Shown: positions 1-10,060, counted from the stretch's first letter. The stretch is DNA of 64,000 nucleotides from an uncultured Synechococcaceae cyanobacterium (GCA_902537395.1 CACBBE010000001.1:58559-122558); one strand, 5' to 3'. Made by a program: numbers and translations. The notes: generated from the sequence alone by a model not told the origin.

Positions 1-35
1 ATTTATATAACTAACCCTAGTAACAATATTGGTTA

Positions 36-287
36 CTAAGATTCTTCCCAAAGTGGTTTGGTTCTCCTCCAACCTTGAGAGATTAACTTTTTCCATTCGT
101 CTCTAGCTTTATCAATTTTAAGTTCTTCTCTGGTTGTCATAAGAGGTGGTTCTTTTCCTAAAACACCAAGAATTCTTCCAGAGTCAATAAACATATATTC
201 AAAAAATTTATCTTTATTTTGATTATTCTTTGAAAACCTTTTAACCCTTGAACGATTCGAATTTATAAGCCAAAAATATTCTGTCAA
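36..287 (-). CDS. DUF1651-like small protein
   Basis: Translation with ...EPPLMTTREELKIDKARDEWKKLISQGWRRTKPLW resembles the picocyanobacterial DUF1651 family. Confidence 0.7.
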   Translation of the reverse strand: MTEYFWLINSNRSRVKRFSKNNQNKDKFFEYMFIDSGRILGVLGKEPPLMTTREELKIDKARDEWKKLISQGWRRTKPLWEES

Positions 288-298
288 TCTTACTTATT

Positions 299-586
299 TT
301 ATGTTTTCTCAATTGGAGCCATTGTTAATCCTTTGCTGAAGAGTTGCTCATGATATAGCTCTGCCTGTTCAAGATTACCTCTCCATACCTCCGCCGATCC
401 TGTCTTGTCAACTTTGATTGTTAGATCCCATGCCTTTTTTTCACTCATGCTTGGAATTATTAATAAAAGACAATTTGCGACATGCTGAAAAGTATTGAAA
501 TTGTCATCAAGAACTATAACCCTTGCTTCTGAATATTTTGCTTTAGATTTTTTTGTATCTAAGACTGTGCCGATTGAATTAAACAT
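299..586 (-). CDS. clpS: ClpS-like adaptor protein (divergent paralog)
   Basis: VIVLDDNFNTFQHVANCLL...AWDLTIKVDKTGSAEVWRG matches the ClpS core layout. Confidence 0.7.
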   Translation of the reverse strand: MFNSIGTVLDTKKSKAKYSEARVIVLDDNFNTFQHVANCLLLIIPSMSEKKAWDLTIKVDKTGSAEVWRGNLEQAELYHEQLFSKGLTMAPIEKT

Positions 587-653
587 TATTTTCTTTAATG
601 GTTTAATTAAATTAAAATTTAACCTTTATTCTTAATTTGAAAAGTATTGTTAA

Positions 654-727
<74 letters not shown>

Positions 728-756
728 ATGGGAATATTGTAAGGCATTGGTTGTAC

Positions 757-1239
757 TTAATTACTATTTTGAGAATTTATTTGTTTGTTGGCCTCATATA
801 TAGCAATTCCGCATGCTACCGAAAGGTTTAGACTTCGAACACCTTTATGATCATTGTTTCCAGTCTGTAAATTCGGCATAAATATTGATATTAAAAAGTC
901 GCTTTTGTTAATAATGAAATCTGGTAATCCTGAATCTTCTCTCCCAAATAGCAAAATATCTTCTTGCTTAAATTTAAAATCCTTCAAGTATAGTCCATTT
1001 TTTTTACTAAAAGAAATTATTCTTTTTGTTGATTTTGAGATCAAAAAATTTTCAAAATTCTCATACCTATTAACAGTAACTAGAGGCCAATAGTCTAATC
1101 CTGCTCTTTTTAAATATTTATCTTCTAGTTTAAAACCCAAGGGCTCTATAAGATTCAAAGGTATATTAAACGCTGCACATGATCTGGCAATATTACCAGT
1201 ATTTTGCGGGATTCTAGGTTCAAAAAGAGCGACTTCCAA
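757..1239 (-). CDS. trmL: SpoU-family tRNA (cytidine(34)-2'-O)-methyltransferase
   Basis: MEVALFEPRIPQNTGNIARSCAA...LFGREDSGLP...SLNLSVACGIAIYE, SPOUT/TrmL motifs. Confidence 0.85.
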   Translation of the reverse strand: MEVALFEPRIPQNTGNIARSCAAFNIPLNLIEPLGFKLEDKYLKRAGLDYWPLVTVNRYENFENFLISKSTKRIISFSKKNGLYLKDFKFKQEDILLFGREDSGLPDFIINKSDFLISIFMPNLQTGNNDHKGVRSLNLSVACGIAIYEANKQINSQNSN

Positions 1240-1241
1240 TT

Positions 1242-1802
1242 TTAAGTAGGTATTTCAATACTTATTTCATCTATTTTGATTGCTCTTCCGTTTATTGCCA
1301 ACCAATTATCTTTTGATATTTTGGTTATTCTTTTTTGAAGTTCGCCGATTCTTTCAATATAAGTATTACCAATTTTATATTCAGAGACCAGACTCCAACC
1401 TACTTGTTCTCCAACAATAATTGTTATGCTTTTTCTTTTGATTAAGAGACTTATAAGTGAATTCATTTTTGTTGACCATTCATTTTGTTCCTTACCAATA
1501 CATTTCATAACAAATCCGCCAATCGAATCTATTAATAATGGACCTTCTTCTTTCGTTAATGTATTTAATAGATCTGTTGTTTCTATTAATTTCCAATCTT
1601 TTGGCCTTCTTTTTCGATGAAGATTTATTTTATCTTGCCATTCTTTATCATCCAAATTGTTTTCAGATAAGGCAACATATGATAATTTTTTTACCTCCTT
1701 TGCAATATGCTCCGCGAATTCACTTTTGCCACTCTTTGTCCCCCCTGTAATAAAAACTATATAAGATGAATATTCGCTGATGCTTAAATCCTTGGCATTC
1801 AT
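1242..1802 (-). CDS. cobU: Adenosylcobinamide kinase / adenosylcobinamide-phosphate guanylyltransferase
   Basis: N-terminal FITGGTKSGKSEFAE P-loop, ...WKLIETTDL...LLIDSIGGFV...IIVGEQVGWSLV. Confidence 0.85.
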   Translation of the reverse strand: MNAKDLSISEYSSYIVFITGGTKSGKSEFAEHIAKEVKKLSYVALSENNLDDKEWQDKINLHRKRRPKDWKLIETTDLLNTLTKEEGPLLIDSIGGFVMKCIGKEQNEWSTKMNSLISLLIKRKSITIIVGEQVGWSLVSEYKIGNTYIERIGELQKRITKISKDNWLAINGRAIKIDEISIEIPT

Positions 1803-1812
1803 AAATTCTCTA

Positions 1813-2124
1813 TTATTTAGAGAAATACCACCATGTTGCTAAAGGAATAATTGTGGCAGCAATTAATAAACCTATAACTATATAAGTAGCAGTTGAACTC
1901 TCAGTATCTTTTGATCTCATTGTGTTAAAATTTGGATCCACTACAGGGTTGTCAATAGATGAAGGCTGACTTTTTTCGTAATTTAAAACAGTCTTTTGTT
2001 TAGTGACACCAAAATATTTATTTGTGCTAATAATTTCGTTTGCGTATGTAGTCGAGGGGATAAGAATAAAAATTAAGCCAGTAAAGATAAGAGAAAGTAT
2101 ATATTTATTTATTTTTAGGTTCAT
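1813..2124 (-). CDS. Hypothetical protein with signal/N-terminal TM and C-terminal TM segment
   Basis: 103-aa ORF in a coding-dense gap; hydrophobic N-terminus (YILSLIFTGLIFILIPSTTYA) and C-terminal TYIVIGLLIAATIIPLATWWYF. Confidence 0.6.
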   Translation of the reverse strand: MNLKINKYILSLIFTGLIFILIPSTTYANEIISTNKYFGVTKQKTVLNYEKSQPSSIDNPVVDPNFNTMRSKDTESSTATYIVIGLLIAATIIPLATWWYFSK

Positions 2125-2235
2125 TTTGAAAGGTTTTGGTTAATTATATATTAAAAACCATATGTTTGAGTAATTTTAAATGTACTAAACAATATAATAT
2201 TTGCATAATTTAATTAGAAATAACATATTTAAAAT

Positions 2236-2862
2236 ATGGGATTCAATGGGAAATCATTAATAATAGTTGGCGTAATACTCTTTATTTTTCAGATAGCTAA
2301 TTTCATTTCAATAGAAACAATTACTCCTGAGCTTGAAAGAGCACAAGTGTTAGCCGCCATAGCTTCATTAATTGTTATTTTGATAGGTTTTTTATTTAAA
2401 GAATTCGAACCATTAGCTGGTGAGAAAGCTTCTTTAAAAGAAGAAAGTAAGTTTCTCTTCGACAGAAACATGCCGGATGAAGTTATTGATGAACTTGCAT
2501 GGGGATCTGAAGCAATATTAACTTCTACAGCGGCGGCAGCAATATTAATCCACAATGATGGAGTTAATATCTTGAGGAGAGGAATCATTTCAAATAATGA
2601 TTTTAAACCTGGGGAAACTTGTCTGAGATCAATAAAAGATATGAAATTAATATCATTAGCGAACACTAAATTTTATCCTGGAAGAGATGAATTTTTTAAT
2701 TTTTGTGCCGAAATTCCATCTATCTTAGTTGTACCTATAAATAATAAGGCTTTTATATTGATTGGAGGCTGGAGTGCTAAGTGTTTTACGAAGTCTGATG
2801 AAAAATGGATTAATAACTGGTCCAAAAAAATAAATAATATTTTTTCAAAAAATAAAATTTAA
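2236..2862 (+). CDS. Cofactor assembly of complex C subunit (CCB-like, DUF2930)
   Basis: Two N-terminal TM helices followed by a soluble domain typical of the CCB2/CCB4-type proteins. Confidence 0.6.
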   Translation: MGFNGKSLIIVGVILFIFQIANFISIETITPELERAQVLAAIASLIVILIGFLFKEFEPLAGEKASLKEESKFLFDRNMPDEVIDELAWGSEAILTSTAAAAILIHNDGVNILRRGIISNNDFKPGETCLRSIKDMKLISLANTKFYPGRDEFFNFCAEIPSILVVPINNKAFILIGGWSAKCFTKSDEKWINNWSKKINNIFSKNKI

Positions 2863-3482
2863 AAATAAATTATTGATTTTACTCTTTTATCTTTTGCTTT
2901 AAAACTTACTGATTCAGTAGATAAATTATAGTAAGCATTTTCTGAATTTATTTCATATTTATTTTCGTTATTTTCATCTTTAATTATATATTTTACTGGA
3001 TTGAAAAATTCAATTATGTTATCTGAACCCAATATGGCTTTTTCTGAATTTAAGATGATATTTTGATTTTCAAATTTAATATTACCCTCTAATAGATAGT
3101 TAGTATTTTCTGTATTCCAAATAAAATTATCAGCATATAAAAAATCCCCATCTTTTTTAAGAGTTTTTAATTTTACATTCCCTTTCAATTTCAGGAGTTT
3201 ATTGTTATCTGATAATGTAGATTCTTCTGCACTAATAATATATTTAGTTTCTTCCCCATTGAGAATATTGATGATAGGTTTTTTTAATTCAAATCTTAAT
3301 TCAATATTGTCATAACTTGAATTTGGACTGGAAATTGAATATATTTTACCTCCACTTTTAGAGAAAATAGTCATATCCAAGCTTTCTATTTTTTGCATTA
3401 CTTTATTTTCATCAATTACATTTGGGGCGCAACCAAGCATAAATAATGGAAGGAAAATTATTAATCTATAAATGTTGCTCAT
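2859..3482 (-). CDS. LptC-like lipoprotein (LPS export periplasmic component)
   Basis: Lipobox FLPLFMLGCAPN, repeated beta-strand pattern (LSDNNKLLKLKGNVKLKT...ADNFIWNTENTNYLLEGNIKF). Confidence 0.65.
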   Translation of the reverse strand: MSNIYRLIIFLPLFMLGCAPNVIDENKVMQKIESLDMTIFSKSGGKIYSISSPNSSYDNIELRFELKKPIINILNGEETKYIISAEESTLSDNNKLLKLKGNVKLKTLKKDGDFLYADNFIWNTENTNYLLEGNIKFENQNIILNSEKAILGSDNIIEFFNPVKYIIKDENNENKYEINSENAYYNLSTESVSFKAKDKRVKSIIYF

Positions 3483-5010
3483 ACTCCAGTTTATTTATGA
3501 TTGGAGTGGGCTTAGGAAGACTTGAGTTACTTACTAATAATCCCCAAATTAATTGTTGTTTCCAAGGAATTTCTTCTCTGTATATAGAACCAAGTTGCTC
3601 ATTAATTTTTGTAGATAATTCGGGCAATAAAGGTATTAATAACAATCCTATTATTCGGGTACTTTCTAAAACGTTATAAATAATTTGTTTAACTAGAGGT
3701 AGATTATCCCTATCTTTTATTAACAGCCATGGCTGATTATCATTCAAATACAAATTTGTATTAATTGCTAAGCTAAGGACTTCATTAGCTGCTTGATCTA
3801 ATTTGTAGTTATCAAAGTTATAAATATAATTCTCGACAGCATTTTTGGCAGAATTCTCTAATTTATTTTCACTTAAAATTTTTTCATTATTTGGCACTTT
3901 ATTATCAAACCATTTTCTAGACATAGATGATGTTCTATTTAATAAATTACCAATTGTATTAGCTAAGTCATTATTGATAATGTCAACAAATCTTTTATCT
4001 TGAAAATCTCCATCATTTCCTAACGATATGTCTTTAATGAGGTACCACCTTACAGGATCATTTCCATATTTTGTAAGCAATAAATCAGGGTCGAGTACAT
4101 TTCCCAAGCTTTTACCCATTTTTTGCCCCTCTCTTGTAAGAAACCCATGCCCAAAAACCTTTTTAGGAACTTTCATTTTGGCAGAAATGAGCATTGCGGG
4201 CCAATATACAGCATGGAATCTCAGAATATCTTTACCAATAAAATGAACATCAGCTGGCCATCCACCATTAATTGATTTTTCCAATGAATTTTCTTTCGCA
4301 TCAGAGCTAATGGCGCTTACATATCCAAGTAAAGCATCAAACCATACATAAAAGGTATGATTATCGTAACCAGGGACAGGAATTCCCCATGAGACATTTG
4401 TTCTTGAAATAGAAAAATCCTTTAAACCTCTAGATACAAAATTTATAATTTCATTCTTTCTTTCTATTGGCTCTATAAAAGAAGGATCGTTGATTATTTT
4501 TTCAATTTCTTTTTGATATTTTGAAAGCCTAAAAAAGAGATTCTCTTCATTTTTCCATTCAAGATTTTTTTGATGTATTGGACACTTGTATGTTGATGAG
4601 TTTTCTGGATTATCTTTAAATTCTTCACAACCAACACAATACCAACCTTTTTGAACTCCCATGTAGATATCATCTGAGGCTATTACTCTTTCATAAAATT
4701 CATTAACAACAAATTCATGATTTTTTGAGCTTGTTCTTATAAATTTATCAAAGGATATATTCCAATTTTTCCAATTATTATTAAAGACTTCTGAGATTTC
4801 ATCACAATGAGATTTTGGTTCAATACCTTTTTCATTAGCTGTTCTTTGTATTTTTAAACCATGTTCATCAACACCAGTGATGAAAATAACATTTTCACCT
4901 GCAAGCCTTTTATACCTAGCTATTGAATCACAAATTATTGTTGTATATACACTTCCTAAATGAGGTTTATCATTAACATAATATAAAGGTGTAGTAATGA
5001 CAAAAGTCAT
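3466..5010 (-). CDS. metG: Methionyl-tRNA synthetase
   Basis: ITTPLYYVNDKPHLGSVYTT (HIGH-like) and GQKMGKSLGN (KMSKS-like). Confidence 0.95.
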   Translation of the reverse strand: MTFVITTPLYYVNDKPHLGSVYTTIICDSIARYKRLAGENVIFITGVDEHGLKIQRTANEKGIEPKSHCDEISEVFNNNWKNWNISFDKFIRTSSKNHEFVVNEFYERVIASDDIYMGVQKGWYCVGCEEFKDNPENSSTYKCPIHQKNLEWKNEENLFFRLSKYQKEIEKIINDPSFIEPIERKNEIINFVSRGLKDFSISRTNVSWGIPVPGYDNHTFYVWFDALLGYVSAISSDAKENSLEKSINGGWPADVHFIGKDILRFHAVYWPAMLISAKMKVPKKVFGHGFLTREGQKMGKSLGNVLDPDLLLTKYGNDPVRWYLIKDISLGNDGDFQDKRFVDIINNDLANTIGNLLNRTSSMSRKWFDNKVPNNEKILSENKLENSAKNAVENYIYNFDNYKLDQAANEVLSLAINTNLYLNDNQPWLLIKDRDNLPLVKQIIYNVLESTRIIGLLLIPLLPELSTKINEQLGSIYREEIPWKQQLIWGLLVSNSSLPKPTPIINKLEYEQHL

Positions 5011-5078
5011 AAAGCTTTTTTATTAATAGTAACAGATATTTTTTAAACTAATAACAACCTATGATATTTATTATCTTA

Positions 5079-6263
5079 TTAATAAATAAACTCTAATAGA
5101 TTACTATCATTTATTATATATTTAACTTTATATATTTTATTACTATATATTTCTATTGATACAAAAAGAGTTATAAGTATTTCTAGTGAATAATCTGGAA
5201 AATAAACCAAAGCAATATTTTTTTTATGATTAACCCACTTAACGAATATAATTTTAAAAAAAGATTTTTTTTCATTCTTAAAAAATAATGTTAAATACTT
5301 AATTTTATCATTTTTAAAAATATTATTATTCTCTGATTGTCTTTTCTTTGAATAATCAATAATCTTAGAGACAGAATCTTTACTTAGAACTTCGTAATTA
5401 TTAATTTTATTATATACTTGCCTTTGTATAATTAAATCTAGATACCTTCTCAATGGTGATGTACATTGTACATACATTTTAAGACCTAATGATTCATGAA
5501 CTCCTGGCTTAGTAGTTATATAACTTCTTCCCATATATTGTTTTAGTATTATATATTTAATATCACTATCATTGTATCTATTAAGTATTTCAGATGGATT
5601 GCAGTTTAGTTTTTGAATCCTATATGCAGCTGCTAAATTATATTTATCAATAAATAAACTTGTTACGTAACCCATTAATATCATTGCTTCTGCAACTATA
5701 ATTTGTGATAATGTTTTCTCTAATTTAGTTAGTATAATCTTATGCTCATATAATTTAATTTTACTATTAGGACTTTCAAAAATAATTGCTCCTTGTGTCT
5801 TTCTAAATGTTGTACTCTTTTCTAATAAATTTTTAATCTCAATTAATTCTATTTCTTCTTTAGGTTCTATTTCTAATATTTCATTTGCATCTTCATATGT
5901 TAATTGATATTTTGGTTTTATTATTGCTTCAGTTATTTCATAATTATTTATTGACCCATCTTCGTTGAATTCTATTGCTGCACTAATAGTTTCTGACACT
6001 TTATTTTGAGCTAGATTTGCCTTTTCAAGAATATCTTTAGATAGCATTGGTACGTATTGATCAATTAAATATAAACTGCTATTTCTCTTTCTTGCATTTA
6101 TATCAACATTAGAGTCATGCAGAAAGAGTTTACATGGATTACTAATATGTATCCATAAATTTTTTTTATTTCCTTCTTTTATTTCTAATGAAATAGCGTC
6201 ATCAACCTCATGTGGATCATCAGAGTCAATAATATATGTTTTTAAATTAGTTAAATCTTTCAA
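5079..6263 (-). CDS. RNase II/R family exoribonuclease (RNB domain)
   Basis: YIIDSDDPHEVDDAISLEI catalytic motif, ...YVQCTSPLRRYLDLIIQRQ RNB motif. Confidence 0.88.
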   Translation of the reverse strand: MKDLTNLKTYIIDSDDPHEVDDAISLEIKEGNKKNLWIHISNPCKLFLHDSNVDINARKRNSSLYLIDQYVPMLSKDILEKANLAQNKVSETISAAIEFNEDGSINNYEITEAIIKPKYQLTYEDANEILEIEPKEEIELIEIKNLLEKSTTFRKTQGAIIFESPNSKIKLYEHKIILTKLEKTLSQIIVAEAMILMGYVTSLFIDKYNLAAAYRIQKLNCNPSEILNRYNDSDIKYIILKQYMGRSYITTKPGVHESLGLKMYVQCTSPLRRYLDLIIQRQVYNKINNYEVLSKDSVSKIIDYSKKRQSENNNIFKNDKIKYLTLFFKNEKKSFFKIIFVKWVNHKKNIALVYFPDYSLEILITLFVSIEIYSNKIYKVKYIINDSNLLEFIY

Positions 6264-6308
6264 ATATTTGAGATATTAATTATAGTGCTAACTATATTCA
6301 ATATAAAA

Positions 6309-6530
6309 TCATCCCTCAGGATTTACAAAGGGTAAAAGAGCTACAATTCTGGCTCTCTTCACAGCTAATGTAAGATCTCTTTGTTGCTTAGAGGTTAAAC
6401 CTGTCATCCTTCTTGGAAGAATTTTTCCCCTCTCAGTTATGAATTTTTTTAGTAGTTCTACATCCTTATAGTCAATAGGATCTCCAGGTTTGATAGGTGA
6501 TAATTGTTTTTTAAAAATTGAATTAGGCAT
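6309..6530 (-). CDS. rpsR: 30S ribosomal protein S18
   Basis: [50 protein letters not shown]. Confidence 0.97.
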   Translation of the reverse strand: MPNSIFKKQLSPIKPGDPIDYKDVELLKKFITERGKILPRRMTGLTSKQQRDLTLAVKRARIVALLPFVNPEG

Positions 6531-6547
6531 GATTTAATTTGAATTGA

Positions 6548-6742
6548 TTACTTAATTTCTTTGTGAATTGTCATTCTGTTTAAATGGGGATTAAACTTTT
6601 TTAGTTCTAATCTTTCAGTTGTATTTCTACGGTTCTTTTCAGTAGTATATCTTGAGACACCATTTGATCTCTTAGGATCTGTGCTTTTCCTAGCTTCAGT
6701 ACATTCCAGGGTCACTACAACTCTTGTCCCTTTTTTGGCCAT
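6548..6742 (-). CDS. rpmG: 50S ribosomal protein L33
   Basis: [18 protein letters not shown]...[34 protein letters not shown]; start set at MAKKGTR rather than the extended ORF start. Confidence 0.95.
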   Translation of the reverse strand: MAKKGTRVVVTLECTEARKSTDPKRSNGVSRYTTEKNRRNTTERLELKKFNPHLNRMTIHKEIK

Positions 6743-6843
6743 TTTAATTAATACTTTATTGTATAATTTTCTATTGTACATCTTCAACAAACTTTTTTGA
6801 AGATATACTCATTTCTTTTATCAACATTGATTAAAAAATATAT

Positions 6844-9288
6844 ATGAAAATTTCTCAAAATTGGTTGAAAAATTTAGTAGAAATAACTTCTACTCCTGAA
6901 GATCTCTCTGAGAAATTGTCTATTGGTGGATTTGAGGTTGAATCATTAGAAGATTGTTCAAAAAATGTAAATGGTGTTGTTTTAGGTAAGGTATTATCTG
7001 TTTTAAAACACGAAGGATCTGACAAACTTTCAATTTGCCAAGTCGATATTGGTAATTCAAAGAATTTACAAATTATCTGTGGTGCCAGTAATATTAAACC
7101 AAATATTTATGTTTATGTTGCTACTGTCGGCGCGAAATTAAATGCAGTTGATTTAACAATTAAAAAAAGTGAAATTAGAGGTGTCATGAGTGAAGGAATG
7201 ATATGTTCACTGCAGGAAATTGGTTTAGAGGACTCTAGCGAGGGGATAGAGATCATTGATGATGATTTAGCCTTAAAACATGAATTGGGCACTCCAGGGT
7301 CTAAATTGCTTCAATTAAATGATTTTATATATGATTTAGCCATTACAGCTAATAGACCTGACGGAATGTCTGTTATAGGTATAGCCCGTGAAATTTCTGC
7401 CCTTTTAGAATCAACCTTAAATTTTCCAGAAATAAACCATAAATACAATCTTCATTTACTTAAAGGAATTAAACTTTGTCCAGAGGCTATAGAATCTAGT
7501 TGCATCTATACATTAAGCTGCATTGATGGAGTAAATGGTGAGAAATTATCGCCAAATTGGCTTAAAGACCGTATAGAAAAATCAGGTATAAAATCAATTA
7601 ATCTTCTAGTTGATTTGACAAATTATATTCTTTTGGAACAAGGTCAACCTTTGCATGCGTTTGATAAAGATAAACTGTCAAACTTAATTGGTAAAGAAGT
7701 TTCTCCTGAAGATTTCTCTGTGAGAAAAGGTAAGAATAACGAAAGCCTTATTTGCTTAGATGGTAAAGAATATGACTTAAATGACAATATCACAGTTATT
7801 ACTTGTTGCGATAAACCGGTAGCTATTGCTGGGGTGATAGGCGGTTTAGAGACTTCTGTGACTAATACTACCTCGTCTATTTATCTTGAAGGCGCTGTTT
7901 TTAATCCAGTTACTATAAGAAAATCTTCAAAGGCGGTAGGCATAAGAACAGAATCTAGCAGCAGGTATGAAAAAGGGATTTCATCAAAAAATACAATAAG
8001 TGCCGTAACAAGGGCAATTAATCTTTTAGAAGAATATTTTTCTATTAATTCACCAACCATAAATACTTCCAATTTAATAAGTAATGAGGATATATTTATT
8101 AAACTACGGAGAAATAGAATACACAAAATTCTTGGTCCATTAATAATTAACGGTCAATTTGAGAAAAGAAATTTATCTGATAATGAAATTGTTGATAAAT
8201 TAACACTCATAGGTTGTACTTTAAAGAATAAAGAATATGGCTGGGATGTAGCAGTAATTCCTAATAGATCACATGATTTAATAAGAGAAATAGATTTAAT
8301 TGAAGAAATAGCGAGATTAATAGGGTATGACAGATTCGACTTAAAACTTCCTAATCCAATTAAGCCTGGAAAATTGTCATCAGAACAGTTGGTATTGAGA
8401 AAAGTGAAAAATGGTTTTATAGAAAATGGTTTTAACGAGGTACTAAGCTACTCTCTTGTTCCTGAAGATAATGAAAAACTTATAAAGATTTCTAATCCTT
8501 TGTTATTAGAAACAAGCTGTCTTAGAGATAATATTTGGAAAGAACATTTGGAGATAGTGAACCGCAATATAAAAGCTGGACAAGCAAGTTTTTATATATT
8601 TGAAATTGGAAATGTTTTTCAAAAGAAAAATGAGTTCATTCAAGAAGAAGTTCTGAATGGTGCGATTTATGGAAATAAAAAATTTGGAAAATGGATAAAT
8701 TCGGGTAAGGAAAACGATCTTAATTATTACGAGGCAAGAGGAAAGTTAAAGGAAGCATTATCATCTTTGAACATAAAAATTGAGGATAAACCAACTGATT
8801 CAGTTGATTTTCTTCATCCAGGAAGATCAGCGAAATTAGTTATTGAAGGTAAAGATGCAGGTTATTTTGGCGAAATAAATCCCAAACTAATATTAGAAAA
8901 GAAGTCATTAAAAAAAGTTTATTTATTTAACATAAATGTTTCTAACCTATTGGGCGCTAGTACAAGAAAAAATAAATTGATTCCATTATATAAGCAATAT
9001 CCAATTGTTCCGAAAATGGAAAGGGATATAAATTTTGTTTTCAGTAAGAAATTTCTAATTTCCGAAATAACATCAAAGATAAGAAAAACAGGAAAAAATC
9101 TCTTAGAGGATGTAAATTTACTTGATGTTTTTGAAGATGCTAAATTTGGAGATGATCATATAAGTTATACATTTAGATTATCTTATAGAGATAAAGATAA
9201 AACATTACTTGACTCAGACATTACATCAATACATTCAAATATCATTTCTAATGTTGAAAAATGCTTTAATACTAAACTGAGAAATTAA
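6844..9288 (+). CDS. pheT: Phenylalanyl-tRNA synthetase beta subunit
   Basis: Full-length 814 aa with tRNA-binding domain (VVLGKVLSVLKHEGSDKLSICQVDIG), B5 and FDX-ACB regions. Confidence 0.96.
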   Translation: MKISQNWLKNLVEITSTPEDLSEKLSIGGFEVESLEDCSKNVNGVVLGKVLSVLKHEGSDKLSICQVDIGNSKNLQIICGASNIKPNIYVYVATVGAKLNAVDLTIKKSEIRGVMSEGMICSLQEIGLEDSSEGIEIIDDDLALKHELGTPGSKLLQLNDFIYDLAITANRPDGMSVIGIAREISALLESTLNFPEINHKYNLHLLKGIKLCPEAIESSCIYTLSCIDGVNGEKLSPNWLKDRIEKSGIKSINLLVDLTNYILLEQGQPLHAFDKDKLSNLIGKEVSPEDFSVRKGKNNESLICLDGKEYDLNDNITVITCCDKPVAIAGVIGGLETSVTNTTSSIYLEGAVFNPVTIRKSSKAVGIRTESSSRYEKGISSKNTISAVTRAINLLEEYFSINSPTINTSNLISNEDIFIKLRRNRIHKILGPLIINGQFEKRNLSDNEIVDKLTLIGCTLKNKEYGWDVAVIPNRSHDLIREIDLIEEIARLIGYDRFDLKLPNPIKPGKLSSEQLVLRKVKNGFIENGFNEVLSYSLVPEDNEKLIKISNPLLLETSCLRDNIWKEHLEIVNRNIKAGQASFYIFEIGNVFQKKNEFIQEEVLNGAIYGNKKFGKWINSGKENDLNYYEARGKLKEALSSLNIKIEDKPTDSVDFLHPGRSAKLVIEGKDAGYFGEINPKLILEKKSLKKVYLFNINVSNLLGASTRKNKLIPLYKQYPIVPKMERDINFVFSKKFLISEITSKIRKTGKNLLEDVNLLDVFEDAKFGDDHISYTFRLSYRDKDKTLLDSDITSIHSNIISNVEKCFNTKLRN

Positions 9289-9301
9289 TTGTATCGTTAT
9301 T

Positions 9302-9346
9302 CTCATATAAGACTATAAACTAGTCTATATATAATTCTTATATAAG
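9302..9346. repeat. Dyad element copy R1 (45 bp, odd centre)
   Basis: CTCATATAAGACTATAAACTAG-T-CTATATATAATTCTTATATAAG; 22-bp arms match at 15/22 positions by hand count; intergenic. Confidence 0.7.
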
Positions 9347-9381
9347 ATAAATAATAATCCTAAAAAATTAAGTAATGTTGT

Positions 9382-9642
9382 ATGATAAGGTTCATGATAA
9401 ATTTGCTAACTCTACTTCTATCTTCAGTGCTGTGGGTACAAGTTCCTCAGTGGTCAGATGATTGGTCAAAATGTGCTGTTGACATACCAGACGCTTCATG
9501 TCATTGGTATATAACTGCACCAGATAATACTTTTGGAGATGGTTTTGATTGGGCAAGCGCGCCTTGGTTTGATGCTAACGGATTAAGTGATGTACCTAGT
9601 ATTGATAAACAAACTGCCATTGAAAAGCTTCAATCTAAGTAG
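9382..9642 (+). CDS. Small predicted secreted protein of unknown function
   Basis: 86-aa ORF with N-terminal hydrophobic stretch MIRFMINLLTLLLSSVLWVQ, followed by Trp/Asp-rich segment with two Cys. Confidence 0.6.
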   Translation: MIRFMINLLTLLLSSVLWVQVPQWSDDWSKCAVDIPDASCHWYITAPDNTFGDGFDWASAPWFDANGLSDVPSIDKQTAIEKLQSK

Positions 9643-9662
9643 TACTGTCTTTAAGGCAGTAC
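9642..9662 (+). terminator. Hairpin abutting the stop codon of the 86-aa ORF
   Basis: GTACTGTC-TTTAA-GGCAGTAC, 8-bp stem including one G-U; no following T-tract. Confidence 0.35.
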
Positions 9663-9828
9663 GGGAAGAGATAAAAGCCTTCTATAGCAATACTTTTTAG
9701 CCATTATTAATTTTTTGGACATTGAAAGGACATAAATTATTGATTTATTACTATTTTAAATTTTTCCCAGGCATTTAACAGATTGGAAAAAATGCATTCA
9801 AGTTACTTAATTAATTTATCTTATCTAT

Positions 9829-9873
9829 ATATTATAAGACTACATTCTAGACTAATAATAAGTCTTAAATAAG
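9829..9873. repeat. Dyad element copy R2 (45 bp, odd centre)
   Basis: ATATTATAAGACTACATTCTAG-A-CTAATAATAAGTCTTAAATAAG; aligns with R3 including the downstream AAGAA-nTAGTATAC extension. Confidence 0.7.
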
Positions 9874-10005
9874 AAGTAGTATACAATTTATTTTTATATT
9901 TTAAAAGTAATTTTTCTTTAATTTCAATTTATACATAAAAATTGTTTTCATAAATATGAATAAAAACGATTGATGAAGATCAGAAATATTTAACTTCAAT
10001 GTTAT

Positions 10006-10050
10006 CTTATATGAGACTATTAATTAGACTAATAGTAAGTCTTATATAAG
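10006..10050. repeat. Dyad element copy R3 (45 bp, odd centre)
   Basis: CTTATATGAGACTATTAATTAG-A-CTAATAGTAAGTCTTATATAAG; arms match at 17/22 positions by hand count. Confidence 0.75.
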
Positions 10051-10060
10051 AATTAGTATA

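Noticed and set aside
18-38. TAGTAAC-AATATTG-GTTACTA inverted repeat at the 3' end of the DUF1651 gene
   Set aside because: Short, at the window edge and overlapping a stop codon; probably a weak terminator.
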